DNA from: JACVRX01 sp035697245
GTDB taxonomy: Bacteria > Actinomycetota > Actinomycetes > Jiangellales > Jiangellaceae
Direction: 5' to 3'
NCBI GenBank assembly: GCA_035697245.1
Contig: DASSDH010000252.1
Location: forward strand, 1 to 23,543
Length of the DNA: 23,543 nt
The position numbers and the translations under genes were made by a program. This document shows, piece after piece, positions 1 through 7,495 of the stretch (its first letter is position 1; each line of letters starts with the position of its first letter). The notes below the pieces were generated by a model. It searched no databases, was not told where the DNA came from, and saw only the letters and a list, made by a program, of their open reading frames with translations.

Positions 1-67
1 TGACGTGCCTGGACGGAATTACGGGCTGGACTGCTCGGTCCGTTATCCTTGCTGAGCCGATCGGCAC

Positions 68-140
68 GGGGCTGTGGCGCAGCTGGTAGCGCACCTCCAT
101 GGCATGGAGGGGGTCAGGGGTTCGAGTCCCCTCAGCTCCA
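68..140 (+). tRNA. tRNA-Ala (anticodon GGC)
   Basis: The 73 nt fold into a full cloverleaf. The acceptor stem pairs GGGGCTG with CAGCTCC (one G-T wobble), the D arm is GCGC...GCGC, the anticodon stem is CCTCC/GGAGG around the loop ATGGCAT, and the T arm is AGGGG-TTCGAGT-CCCCT. The discriminator base is A at 140 and no CCA is encoded. The anticodon GGC reads alanine GCC codons, which suits a GC-rich genome. Decayed mobile-type DNA follows directly, so this tRNA may have served as an integration site, although no duplicated 3' end was found in the window. Confidence 0.95.
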
Positions 141-233
141 CTGCTTTGACCTGCAGTTATGCGCTATTTCGCGATCTTGCCGCCCAGTTCGAGGACTGCC
201 CGTGCGCCAATAGTGCGCACTGAGCGCCACGAG

Positions 234-293
234 CGCCGGGTAACGCGCCTGGTACTCCGCCGGGTAAACAGCCGGGTAAACAGCCGGGCCTGC
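234..293. repeat. 12-bp minisatellite, five degenerate units
   Basis: Five consecutive 12-bp units follow the pattern CGCCGGGTAAAC: 234-245, 246-257, 258-269, 270-281 and 282-293. Units 3 and 4 differ at one base; the others carry two to five changes. Read on the minus strand the unit would encode a four-residue repeat of the type P-A-x-Y, but the surrounding frame shows no recognisable protein. It lies about 95 bp past the tRNA-Ala gene. I cannot assign a function. Confidence 0.7.
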
Positions 294-470
294 CGGGCAC
301 GCCGGATTGGGGCGAGCGATGCGATCGCCCCGCGCCGCGACGCCATGATTTTGACCGGCGGGTGCTGAATCCGCGCGCCGGGGGGTGGTCACACTCTCTC
401 TCCGCGAGCTTGCAGGAAACCGTGGAAGCGGGGAACCCTATGTCGCCAGCGCCGCAGTACGGCGCTGGCG

Positions 471-690
471 TTCCCTTGCCAGCTTCTGCAGATGATGCGC
501 GCGGCATAAGATCTCCATGGCGGGGCTCGGCAGCCGCTGCCCAGTCTGCGCGATCCTCAGCATCACCGTGCACTGCACCGGGTACGGCTCCGGGGGCCGT
601 CGACCTCGGTGAGCCTCACCGAGGCCCTGTCGAGCATCCGGGCACCGTGCAGGCATTGCCGTAGATCGCCAGGGCACGCCGCCGGTTGGC
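471..690 (-). pseudogene. Remnant of a DUF222/HNH endonuclease (13E12-repeat type), 3' part
   Basis: On the minus strand a short frame reads ANRRRALAIYGNACTVPGC, which matches the run-up to the HNH domain of actinobacterial DUF222 proteins (usually RRAL.ARD.GC.FPGC). The frame then stops at 616. A second frame further on carries EILCRAHHLQK, resembling the LLC..HH motif that ends the HNH domain. The middle of the HNH motif is missing and the two parts lie in different frames, so this is a decayed copy. Such genes are multicopy and often sit in mobile regions. The assignment rests on two short motifs only. Confidence 0.4.
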
Positions 691-994
691 GGCGTGATAC
701 TCGGGCCCGCTTGGTCCGCTCGCGTTCCCGGTATTCGTCGGTGCGGCGCCGCGGAACCGATCGCGGCGGACGTGATCATGACGGATGCTGATGGCCGGGC
801 CGGGCCCAAAGAGATCAGCCGCGGTGAGCATGGGTCCGCGATGCGGCGTGACTCGAGGGGTGGGCTCACGTGCCGCTTATGGTATTCGCGGTCCAGGATC
901 CGGCGGGCATGCTTTCTGGGCCTCAGCGGAGGATGTGGTGCCTGCTGGGCGGGACTGCGTTGAGACGGACGCCGACGCCCGGGGATGAGGTGCA

Positions 995-1516
995 GTGGTG
1001 GCCGGTTATGAGTCTCACTTGTGGTTTGAGTTCGCGCTGGCAATCGTCGGGGCTGCTGCCGTGCTCAGCGGCCTGCTGTTCGTCGCCATGTCGATCAACA
1101 TCGAGCGCATCATGGGGATCGTGACCCTGCCGACTCGGGGTGCCGGGACACTGGTCCTGTTCGTGATCCCGCTGCTGATCGGTACGTGGATACTCATTCC
1201 CGAGCAGTCATCGATGATGCTCGGCGTTGAACTGGTCGCGACCGGTCTGCTTGGCGGTGGCCTGCTGCTGCGGCTAAACCGACCATCGAAACGTGCCGAG
1301 CAAGAGACGTGGGGGGTGTGGCTGCTTGGGAGCTACGTTCCGAGCATCGTGGTTGCTCTGCTGGCAGTGCTCGGCGGGATCACCCTGATCGCCGACCGTG
1401 GCGGCGGACTGTATTGGGTCGCCCCGGCTGTGGTCATCGCCCTGCTTACGGGCCTCGCGGGCGCCTGGGTAATGCTCGTGGAGATCCTGCGTGAGGACCC
1501 TCACTGGGAGTTCTGA
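995..1516 (+). CDS. Small integral membrane protein, unknown function
   Basis: A 173-aa protein with about five hydrophobic segments, near residues 12-32, 45-62, 72-90, 107-130 and 137-160, separated by short charged loops. The longest loop, with several Arg, Lys and Glu, lies around residues 92-104. The GTG start at 995 follows GATGAGG at 984-990; a second in-frame GTG at 998 would give better spacing and cannot be excluded. It is the only clearly intact gene in the first 2 kb, and both flanks are decayed. I do not recognise the family with certainty and assign no function. Hydrophobicity and codon use support a real gene. Confidence 0.7.
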   Translation: MVAGYESHLWFEFALAIVGAAAVLSGLLFVAMSINIERIMGIVTLPTRGAGTLVLFVIPLLIGTWILIPEQSSMMLGVELVATGLLGGGLLLRLNRPSKRAEQETWGVWLLGSYVPSIVVALLAVLGGITLIADRGGGLYWVAPAVVIALLTGLAGAWVMLVEILREDPHWEF

Positions 1517-1531
1517 GCCGCAGATCCGGCC

Positions 1532-2098
1532 TTACACAGATCGCTTCGTGCGCACTGCGCACAGGCTGGCGATCTCCACGGCCCCAGCCGCACAGGCCGC
1601 GCGGGCCACTTCGGCGACTGTCGTGCCGCTGCAGTAGATGTCGTCGATGATCCGCTCGCAGGTTCGACAGGTTGAAGATGCAGCTGAACAGCCCGGCGAT
1701 CACCGCCCTACGCTGAGCCGGATCCAGGCTCTTGGCCTCCGTGCGGAACGGTGTGGAGGCCACGCAATGGGGCGCCAGCGATAAGCCGAGCTGGTTTGCG
1801 GCACTCTGTTGGCAAGCCTTGCCCCGAAGGAACCACGCTCCGGTCGTCCCCGGGAACTGCGACGATGCAGTCATGGCGTTCAGCAGCGGGTGCTCACCAA
1901 TCAAGCGGCATAGGCGCGCCACCACGGCACGTCCAACGACCCGCTGCATCGAAGATTGCGACGGCTCCCTGTACCAGTACTTGCCACGGTGGTCGAAGTC
2001 GTCAAGTTCGGTGCGCCAGTTCCTCGGGTCGATGTCCTCCTCCGGCACCTGTACCAGTCCAGCGCAAGTGCGAAGTCGACCGATGAGTCATAGGGCAA
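1532..2098 (-). pseudogene. Frameshifted phosphoribosyltransferase-like gene
   Basis: Three minus-strand frames join into one protein-like sequence. It begins LPYDSSVDFALALDWYR near 2098, shifts frame near 2050 into a stretch of about 120 residues (VPEEDIDPRNWRTELDDF and onward), and shifts again near 1670 into ERIIDDIYCSGTTVAEVARA, ending at TAA 1532-1534. IIDDIYCSGTT is the PRPP-binding loop of type I phosphoribosyltransferases (two acidic residues, then SGTT), close to the end of the protein as in ComF-like enzymes. An intact copy would be about 190 aa. Two frameshifts make a working product unlikely. The small gene at 2223-2561 lies just upstream on the same strand and may have been its operon partner. 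Confidence 0.6.
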
Positions 2099-2222
2099 GC
2101 TGAGGAGCCGAGCACGTCGATGAGGTCGAGGCTTGCTGGGAGGGGCGACGGCCCGTCACCCTCAACACAGGTTCAAGCCGTAATCCTGAGCCGCTCTGGG
2201 GCGGGTCCTATCGGGCGGACGT

Positions 2223-2561
2223 TCAGGCACCGCGAGCTGCCCGCCTGCCAGGCGGGTAGCGGGGCAGCTCGACGACCTCCGCAGTACTGGATACGTCGAG
2301 TACGACGTCACGGACCTTCTGCTTGCGCCAGGCGATTACAGCTGCCAGCAATGCCTCTCCATCCGCTGGGGCGGCGGCCACTAGCGCCGCGGCAAGCTCG
2401 TGCCGGTGAGTGTTGGCACCGGCCAGGTTCGCCAGCCCGACCAACTGGTCGAGCCGCCGGTCGATCGGGAATGGCCAAGATACCGACGCTGGCTTGACCA
2501 CCGCCGTCGCCGCAAGGGCGTTGGCTTCGAGCAACGACACATCGAACTCGGCACCTCCCAC
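2223..2561 (-). CDS. Small helical hypothetical protein
   Basis: A 112-aa frame with a GTG start preceded by AGAGGG about seven bases away. Its middle part, RLDQLVGLANLAGANTHRHE followed by a helix-rich ALVAAAPADGEALLAAV, has the amphipathic pattern of a small actinobacterial family of unknown function, though I recall that only as a resemblance. No catalytic or binding motif is visible and there is no membrane segment. It lies about 125 bp upstream of the broken phosphoribosyltransferase on the same strand. The C-terminal 15 residues are Pro/Arg-rich and could be out-of-frame tail. The surroundings are decayed, so it may no longer be expressed. Confidence 0.45.
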   Translation of the reverse strand: MGGAEFDVSLLEANALAATAVVKPASVSWPFPIDRRLDQLVGLANLAGANTHRHELAAALVAAAPADGEALLAAVIAWRKQKVRDVVLDVSSTAEVVELPRYPPGRRAARGA

Positions 2562-3028
2562 CGGCGAACCCTCTCTCGAAAGACTGCGTGGCCGCGGCTA
2601 GATGGAAGCCAACCACGCCGCCGTCGTGTTCTGGGTCGTCGCATCCCCAGATTGCGTGAATCGGCGCGCCCCTGACGCCGCGTCACGCGGATCCGCCCCA
2701 CGGGCAAACCCGGGGGACGGCCAGCCCGGACCGGTCTTGCTCGCACGGGCCTCGTGGCTGACCAGTCCGACGGAGGTGCGGACCGCGATTCGGTGGCCGG
2801 GCGTGACACGAGGCCGAGTGGTGGTCCGATGTTCCTGCGCTGCGTTCCCAGACTCGGAGTGTGCGGGCGGTCGCCGCCTGGGCGCCGCCCAGTGCGGCCG
2901 AATCAATTGCTCCTGCGTGACCTGGACAAACCTCCAGTCCGACAACAGTGTCCACGGCGCGCATCGCCGTCGGAACGGACACGTCGCACGTAGTCTTTCG
3001 GCTGTGCCCGTAGCTCGCCCAGGTGGCG
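2562..3028. other. Stretch with no supported gene
   Basis: Frames of 80-170 codons exist here on both strands, but none shows a recognisable domain, a convincing ribosome-binding site or normal amino-acid composition (they are Arg/Pro-rich). A minus-strand piece near 2890-2945, MSDWRFVQVTQEQLIRPHW, looks more protein-like than the rest and may be a remnant. I see no RNA gene or mobile-element end before the target duplication at 3029. Confidence 0.5.
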
Positions 3029-3043
3029 CTCTGTGGCGCTCTG
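3029..3043. repeat. Target-site duplication, left copy (15 bp)
   Basis: The sequence CTCTGTGGCGCTCTG lies directly against the left TGT end of the IS and is repeated exactly at 4751-4765 against the right ACA end. The target contains an internal GTGGCGCTCT tandem, so the exact duplication length could be slightly ambiguous. Confidence 0.85.
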
Positions 3044-4750
3044 TGTCAATCTCCGGTACCCGGGCGACGTTGGCTGACCGGTTCCTGCCCGACGTGATCG
3101 TTATACGGCGGTCTTAGGTCGGGGGCGGCCCTTCGGGTTGGCGAAGGCGCCGAGTTCCCTTTAGCGGTCGTGACGGATTGGATGCACCCGGATGAGTTTG
3201 CCGTCCTTGGCCAGCTGCACCGACCCGGCGACGATGGACACCTCGACCGGCTGCCGGGCGAAGCGCCGGCCGACCCGATACGGCGCCCCAGCGAAGCTGA
3301 TCGTTCCGGAAGTGTCGGCCAGCCGGGTCACCGTCAACCCGACGGTGGCGTCCCGGGCCCGGCGCTGAACCGGCAGCCGCTGCCGGGCGATCCGGTCGGC
3401 CTGGTCCGGTTTGAGCCGCTGCGCATGCGTGGCCACCAACACCCCGGCGTGCAGGATCTCCACCAGCCCGTCGGTCACGACGACCTCGACCGGCTCACCG
3501 GCGAACGTGGCGCCGACGACATAGTCGAACCCGGCGAGGGAGATCCGGCCGGCACCGTTCACCCACCGGCTCACGCCCTCCGGCCGGGTCGTCGTGACCG
3601 GTCGGCGCGGTGCCGGCACCGCGACCTCGTCGACCGCGATGATGCTGCGCTCGGCGAGTGCGAACCGCTCGACCGGCGGCCGGCCACCACACGACTGGTG
3701 CGGCCGGTCGGTGTTGTACTGCACCACCCAGGCATCCAGCGCCGTCTGCATCTGCTCCACGGTGGTGTGACCGCGGTCGTGCACGGTGAGGAACTCGGCC
3801 CGGATCGTCTTGTGCAGCCGCTCCACCTTTCCGGTCGTGGTCGGCGAGTACGCAGCGGTCAGCAGATGCTTGATGCCGTTGTCGTTGCACACCTTGTCGA
3901 ACATCACCGGCCCCGGCCCAAGACCGAATCTGGCCGTGAACACTTTGCCGTTGTCCGTCAACACCTGCTCCGGAACGCCGTGCCGGCGCAACGCCTGCAG
4001 CAACGCCGCGCAGACCGGACCAGCGGTCGCCCGCGCCACTACCTTCGCGCAGACCACGAACCGCGAATGATCATCGATCCCGGTGATCACCTTGCACTCC
4101 CGGCCATCAGACAGGTGGACCCGGCCCATCACATCCATCTGCCACAGCTCCATCGACCGGCCCCGCTCCCAACGGCGGTAGTCCTCCCGCCGCCTGCGTT
4201 TGGTCGCCTCCACCAGCCCGTGGCGGATCAGCGCCCGATACACACTCGACCGGCCAGGCAGCGGATCAACACCGTCACGACCCAGCCGCCAACGGATCCG
4301 GTCCGGACCCCACGCCGGATGCGCCCGCCGCATCGCCACCACCAGCGCCTCCAACTGCGCCGTCATCTGATGCGGACACGACACCGGCCGCGAAGACCGG
4401 TCCGTCAGACCCCCGAGACCGCCACCCCTGGCATACCGGCGCAACCACTCATGCACCGTCTGCCTGCTCACCCCGTTGCGGCGCGCCACCTCGACCACCG
4501 ACGCACCCTCAAAGACATCCAGCACCGCCCGATACCGCTGCTCCACGATGTTCAGCTCCACCAGCACGACCGGCTCCTCCCCAACGACCACGAGACCGCG
4601 AGGAAGGGCCGACACCAGCAGCGCGAGCGTGAAACCAGACGAAGTGTCGCCACCTACCGGAACGACCGTCGCCCACCTACCGGAACCGCGTCCGCAAACT
4701 GTCACCCAGGAACCGGAACCCGAACGTCAAGCATGAACCGGAGAAGCACA
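3044..4750 (-). mobile_element. Complete IS481-family insertion sequence (1707 bp)
   Basis: The element begins TGTCAATCTCCGGT at 3044 and ends, read inward from 4750, TGTGCTTCTCCGGT. About 33 of the first 50 bases of each end match, including CTCCGGT, GACGTT and CCGGTTCCTG blocks. Perfect 15-bp direct repeats flank it. TGT/ACA termini and this transposase type are characteristic of the IS481 family. Between the right end and the transposase start are two copies of CCACCTACCGGAAC (4650-4663 and 4673-4686), spaced 23 bp apart, likely transposase-binding or promoter sites. The element is about 0.5 kb longer than typical IS481 members because of the long transposase C-terminus. It appears intact and recently inserted. 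Confidence 0.9.
3161..4567 (-). CDS. IS481-family DDE transposase
   Basis: A 468-aa transposase that cuts and rejoins the ends of the surrounding IS. An N-terminal helix-turn-helix (around residues 20-45, EVARRNGVSRQTVHEWLRRY) is followed by an rve-type integrase core. The catalytic triad is Asp145 in WQMDVMG, Asp205 in LTDNGKVF and Glu249 in GKVERLHKTIRAEF. After the core come two tandem beta-rich modules: residues about 335-385 (RISLAGFDYVVG...) and about 405-455 (TISFAGAPYRVG...), with matching R/F-A-x-x-PVEV patterns, which explain the extra length. I chose GTG at 4567 because GGGGAGGA lies seven bases upstream; an upstream extension to 4705 lacks family resemblance. Confidence 0.92.
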   Translation of the reverse strand: MLVELNIVEQRYRAVLDVFEGASVVEVARRNGVSRQTVHEWLRRYARGGGLGGLTDRSSRPVSCPHQMTAQLEALVVAMRRAHPAWGPDRIRWRLGRDGVDPLPGRSSVYRALIRHGLVEATKRRRREDYRRWERGRSMELWQMDVMGRVHLSDGRECKVITGIDDHSRFVVCAKVVARATAGPVCAALLQALRRHGVPEQVLTDNGKVFTARFGLGPGPVMFDKVCNDNGIKHLLTAAYSPTTTGKVERLHKTIRAEFLTVHDRGHTTVEQMQTALDAWVVQYNTDRPHQSCGGRPPVERFALAERSIIAVDEVAVPAPRRPVTTTRPEGVSRWVNGAGRISLAGFDYVVGATFAGEPVEVVVTDGLVEILHAGVLVATHAQRLKPDQADRIARQRLPVQRRARDATVGLTVTRLADTSGTISFAGAPYRVGRRFARQPVEVSIVAGSVQLAKDGKLIRVHPIRHDR

Positions 4751-4765
4751 CTCTGTGGCGCTCTG
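4751..4765. repeat. Target-site duplication, right copy (15 bp)
   Basis: Exact copy of the 15 bases at 3029-3043, directly adjoining the right end of the insertion sequence. Perfect identity suggests a recent insertion. Confidence 0.85.
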
Positions 4766-4849
4766 GCAGTTGGCCGACCGTGGCGCTGGTCCGGGGTGGC
4801 GCCGCTTGTCAACGTGGTTGAGCAGCCACCCTTGGGCTGCGGAAATACT

Positions 4850-4889
4850 GGCGGTCCTGAAGGGACTTGAACCCGCGACCTCCGCCTTG
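4850..4889 (-). other. 3' fragment of a tRNA gene (best fit tRNA-Asp), probable att scar
   Basis: Read on the minus strand, 4889 to 4850 gives the last two anticodon-loop bases and stem (CAAGGCGG), a variable loop AGGTC, a T arm GCGGG-TTCAAGT-CCCTT and an acceptor half CAGGACC followed by GCC. The acceptor and variable loop fit tRNA-Asp. The 5' half is absent: upstream bases do not form an acceptor, D arm or GTC anticodon. Two mismatches in the T stem show decay. A tRNA 3' end without its 5' half is the usual footprint left by integration into a tRNA gene. A 6-bp hairpin (4822-4840) sits 10 bp beyond it. Confidence 0.7.
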
Positions 4890-4991
4890 CGATCTGCACC
4901 CAGTGGATCTTGCCGGTGAACCGGCTGTCGTGAGCGGTGTAGTCGGGGTGACGGTGGCTCCGGCTTCGTGGCCGATGTCGCGCACCTCCGG

Positions 4992-5016
4992 CTCCATTGG
5001 GCGCGCCCCGATGGAG
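4992..5016 (-). terminator. Hairpin terminator after sulfatase A
   Basis: A 10-bp stem (CTCCATTGGG with CCCGATGGAG, one T-G wobble) closes a 5-nt loop. It starts 16 nt past the stop codon of the minus-strand sulfatase gene. There is no T-tract, which is common for actinobacterial terminators. It probably ends the sulfatase/FGE transcript. Confidence 0.6.
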
Positions 5017-5032
5017 CAGGGCACGCGATCGA

Positions 5033-7336
5033 CTAGGAGGTGTAGCGGACGTTGACGTTGCGGATCTCGCCGTTGAACGGGAAGGGTGCCCGGTCGTAGT
5101 AGGTCAGCGACACGGGACTGCCGAGGCAGGTACCGATATCGAGACATTCGTTGGCGGAGAAGGCGAGTGGCACACTGACCGGGATCTGACTGGATGCGAA
5201 GACGTTTCCGTTGACCGTCATGGTGATGTCAAGGGGGCCGGCCGGTCTTGCTTCGGCATAGGCGGTGTCAATCTGGATCTTGGCGGGGCCTTCCGGAAGC
5301 TTGCTCTCCGAGCGGATGATCGTGCGCATCACGATGAAGGTGTTGTACTCGTAGCAGAGGTAGCCACCGTCGACGTAGCAGGTCAGTCCGCCGCCGGCGC
5401 CGCCCAGCGCGTAGAGCACGCCTTGGGCGTCGGCGGGGATCTCGGCGTCGATGACCACCGTGTTCGCCCGGTTCCCGAGCGCCGGGGCGCAGAACTCCGG
5501 GACCCGGGTGGTGGTGCCGGCGAAGTCCCATGCTCGGTAGGGGGTGGAGATCCGAAGCTCGGGGTGATACGCGAGGATCCACAGGCCGCCACCGACCGGG
5601 TAGACGCTGTTCTTGGCCGCCTCGATGGAGAACGTCTCCTTCATCTGCGCGAGCTTGTCCGGCAACTCGGCGGCGAGGTCGTTCGCCTGCGACCAGTCCT
5701 GGTCGAGGTTGTAGAGCTCCCAAACATCTTCGTCTGGCGTCCACTCGGCCATGCCAGGAGGTGTGCCCGGTACCCAGGGTGCACGTGGTCCGAAGGCAGA
5801 TGCCATCCAGCCGTCGTGGTAGATCGCCCGGCTGCCCATGATCTCGAAGTACTGGGTGAGCAGGCGCCCATCGGCGTCGCGGTCGTCGAAGGTGTAGGCG
5901 AGGCTGACGCCGTCGATCGGATCCTGCGGGATGCCGTTGACGACGCGCGGGGGAGTGATCTCGAGCAGTTCGTAGATCGTCGGGACGATGTCGTTGCAGT
6001 GGTGGAACTGGGTGCGAGGCGTGGCGTCCGGCTTGATCCGCGCCGGCCAGCGGACAGCCATCGGGTTGCGCGTCCCGCCGAGGTGGGAGGCAAGAAGCTT
6101 CACGCCCTTGTACGGCGTGCTGCCCGCCCACGCCCACCCGGCGTGGTACTGGTTTTCGACCTTCGGCGAGCCGAGCACGTCCAGGCCACCCATCTCGTCC
6201 AGAGCCTTGAGGTGCATGTCGATCGTGGTCGGGATGCCGTTCTGCGCCAGCAGTTCGCTGATCGTGCCGTTCTGTCCCTCGCCCGAGGATCCGTTGTCTC
6301 CCCAGATGTAGAACACCAAGGTGTTGTCGCCGTACCCCAGACGCTCGACCTCATCGACCAGCCGGCCAACCTGGACATCAACGTGCTCGGCGAATCCCGC
6401 AGCCACCTCCATCAAGCGCCGCTGGAACGGCCTCTCACTTTCCGGGATGTCGTCCCATGCGGGCATCCTCGAATCACGCGGGGTCAGCCCGGCGTCGGGG
6501 GGGATCCAGCCCATCTGCTTGGCCCGGGCATGGACGCGCTCCCGGTAGGCGTCCCAGCCGTCGTCGAATCTGCCGGCGTACTTGTCCGCCCACTCCTTCA
6601 TGATGTGGTGCGGCCCGTGCAGGCAGCCGCTGGCCCAGTACATGAAGAACGGCTTGTCCGGCTGGAGGGCCTTGTGGTTCTGCAGCCAGCCGATGGCGTC
6701 CTCGGCCAGGTCCTCGCTGAGGTGGTAGCCCTCCTCCGGCGTCCGGGGCGGGCGCACGCTGGTGGTGTTCCGCACCAGGTTCGGCTCGTACTGCGACGTT
6801 TCTCCCGCCAGGAATCCGTAGAAGTACTCGAAGCCGATACTGCTGGGCCAGTTGTGGAACGGTCCCGTTTTTGTGGTCTCGATCGCCGGGGTGTTGTGCC
6901 ACTTGCCGAACGCCGAGGTCGCGTACCCGTAGTCCTTGAGGACCTCGGCGGCCAGGGCACTGCTCTTCGGGATCTCCCCGGAGTAGCCGTCCCAGTCGTT
7001 GGCCAGCTCGGCGATCTGCCCGTTGCCGATCCGGTGATGGTTGCGGCCGGTCAGCAGCGAGGCACGGGTCGGGGAGCACATGGCCGTCGTGTGGAACCGG
7101 TTGTAGCCGATGCCCTGCTCGTGGATACGAGTGAGCGTGTCGGTCCTCACCTCACCACCGAAGGTGGACGGAAGTCCCGGCCCCGCGTCGTCGATCAGCA
7201 CGATCAGGATGTTGGGGGCGTCGTCGGCAAGGCGGCGTGGCTGAACACGACTGTTGTAAACCGACTCCTGCATCGTCCGGCCGGCGATGCTTGCTGACGG
7301 GGTCGGCGGAAATGGCAGCACGTCCTGTGGGTTCAC
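5033..7336 (-). CDS. Type I (formylglycine) arylsulfatase A, cytosolic, 767 aa
   Basis: This enzyme should hydrolyse sulfate esters through a formylglycine nucleophile. Seen motifs: the metal-binding pair Asp49-Asp50 in LIDDAG, the C-x-P-x-R site Cys87-SPTR followed by ASLLTGR, the GKWH motif, HGPHH in the middle, and the second metal site WGDNGSSGEG. These are the standard sulfatase (PF00884) active-site elements. The last roughly 160 residues form a beta-rich domain, as in the large mycobacterial-type AtsA/AtsD proteins of similar length. No signal peptide is visible. I chose GTG 7336 because AAGGAG lies six bases upstream; TTG 7339 is adjacent but less likely. It follows the FGE gene by 159 bp on the same strand. 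The natural substrate cannot be read from sequence. Confidence 0.93.
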   Translation of the reverse strand: MNPQDVLPFPPTPSASIAGRTMQESVYNSRVQPRRLADDAPNILIVLIDDAGPGLPSTFGGEVRTDTLTRIHEQGIGYNRFHTTAMCSPTRASLLTGRNHHRIGNGQIAELANDWDGYSGEIPKSSALAAEVLKDYGYATSAFGKWHNTPAIETTKTGPFHNWPSSIGFEYFYGFLAGETSQYEPNLVRNTTSVRPPRTPEEGYHLSEDLAEDAIGWLQNHKALQPDKPFFMYWASGCLHGPHHIMKEWADKYAGRFDDGWDAYRERVHARAKQMGWIPPDAGLTPRDSRMPAWDDIPESERPFQRRLMEVAAGFAEHVDVQVGRLVDEVERLGYGDNTLVFYIWGDNGSSGEGQNGTISELLAQNGIPTTIDMHLKALDEMGGLDVLGSPKVENQYHAGWAWAGSTPYKGVKLLASHLGGTRNPMAVRWPARIKPDATPRTQFHHCNDIVPTIYELLEITPPRVVNGIPQDPIDGVSLAYTFDDRDADGRLLTQYFEIMGSRAIYHDGWMASAFGPRAPWVPGTPPGMAEWTPDEDVWELYNLDQDWSQANDLAAELPDKLAQMKETFSIEAAKNSVYPVGGGLWILAYHPELRISTPYRAWDFAGTTTRVPEFCAPALGNRANTVVIDAEIPADAQGVLYALGGAGGGLTCYVDGGYLCYEYNTFIVMRTIIRSESKLPEGPAKIQIDTAYAEARPAGPLDITMTVNGNVFASSQIPVSVPLAFSANECLDIGTCLGSPVSLTYYDRAPFPFNGEIRNVNVRYTS

Positions 7337-7495
7337 CAAATACTCCTTGCGGTAGAACCTCGCGTCAGCAGGCGCCCATCAGGGACCAAACGGGACAGCA
7401 CTTCCGAACCAGTCCCGCTACCCGCCGACCAAGCGCGGAATGATCAACGTACTTCCGGCTGAACGTGCGCGCCTCACCGAGACTGAGTGAAACGG

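Noticed and set aside
1..67. Promoter for tRNA-Ala
   Set aside because: A TATCCT near 44 could be a -10 box, but no -35 at normal spacing was found.
3170..4870. Plus-strand open frame of 566 codons opposite the transposase
   Set aside because: It is antisense to a clear DDE transposase, rich in Arg, His and Pro, and has no recognisable domain.
4702..4899. Minus-strand frame of 65 codons over the tRNA fragment
   Set aside because: The frame is translation of the tRNA T arm (RVQVPSGPP), a well-known false ORF.
4997..7297. Plus-strand open frame of 766 codons opposite sulfatase A
   Set aside because: It mirrors the sulfatase gene, has Arg/Val/Gly/Asp-biased composition and no domain. Long antisense frames are expected in GC-rich genes.
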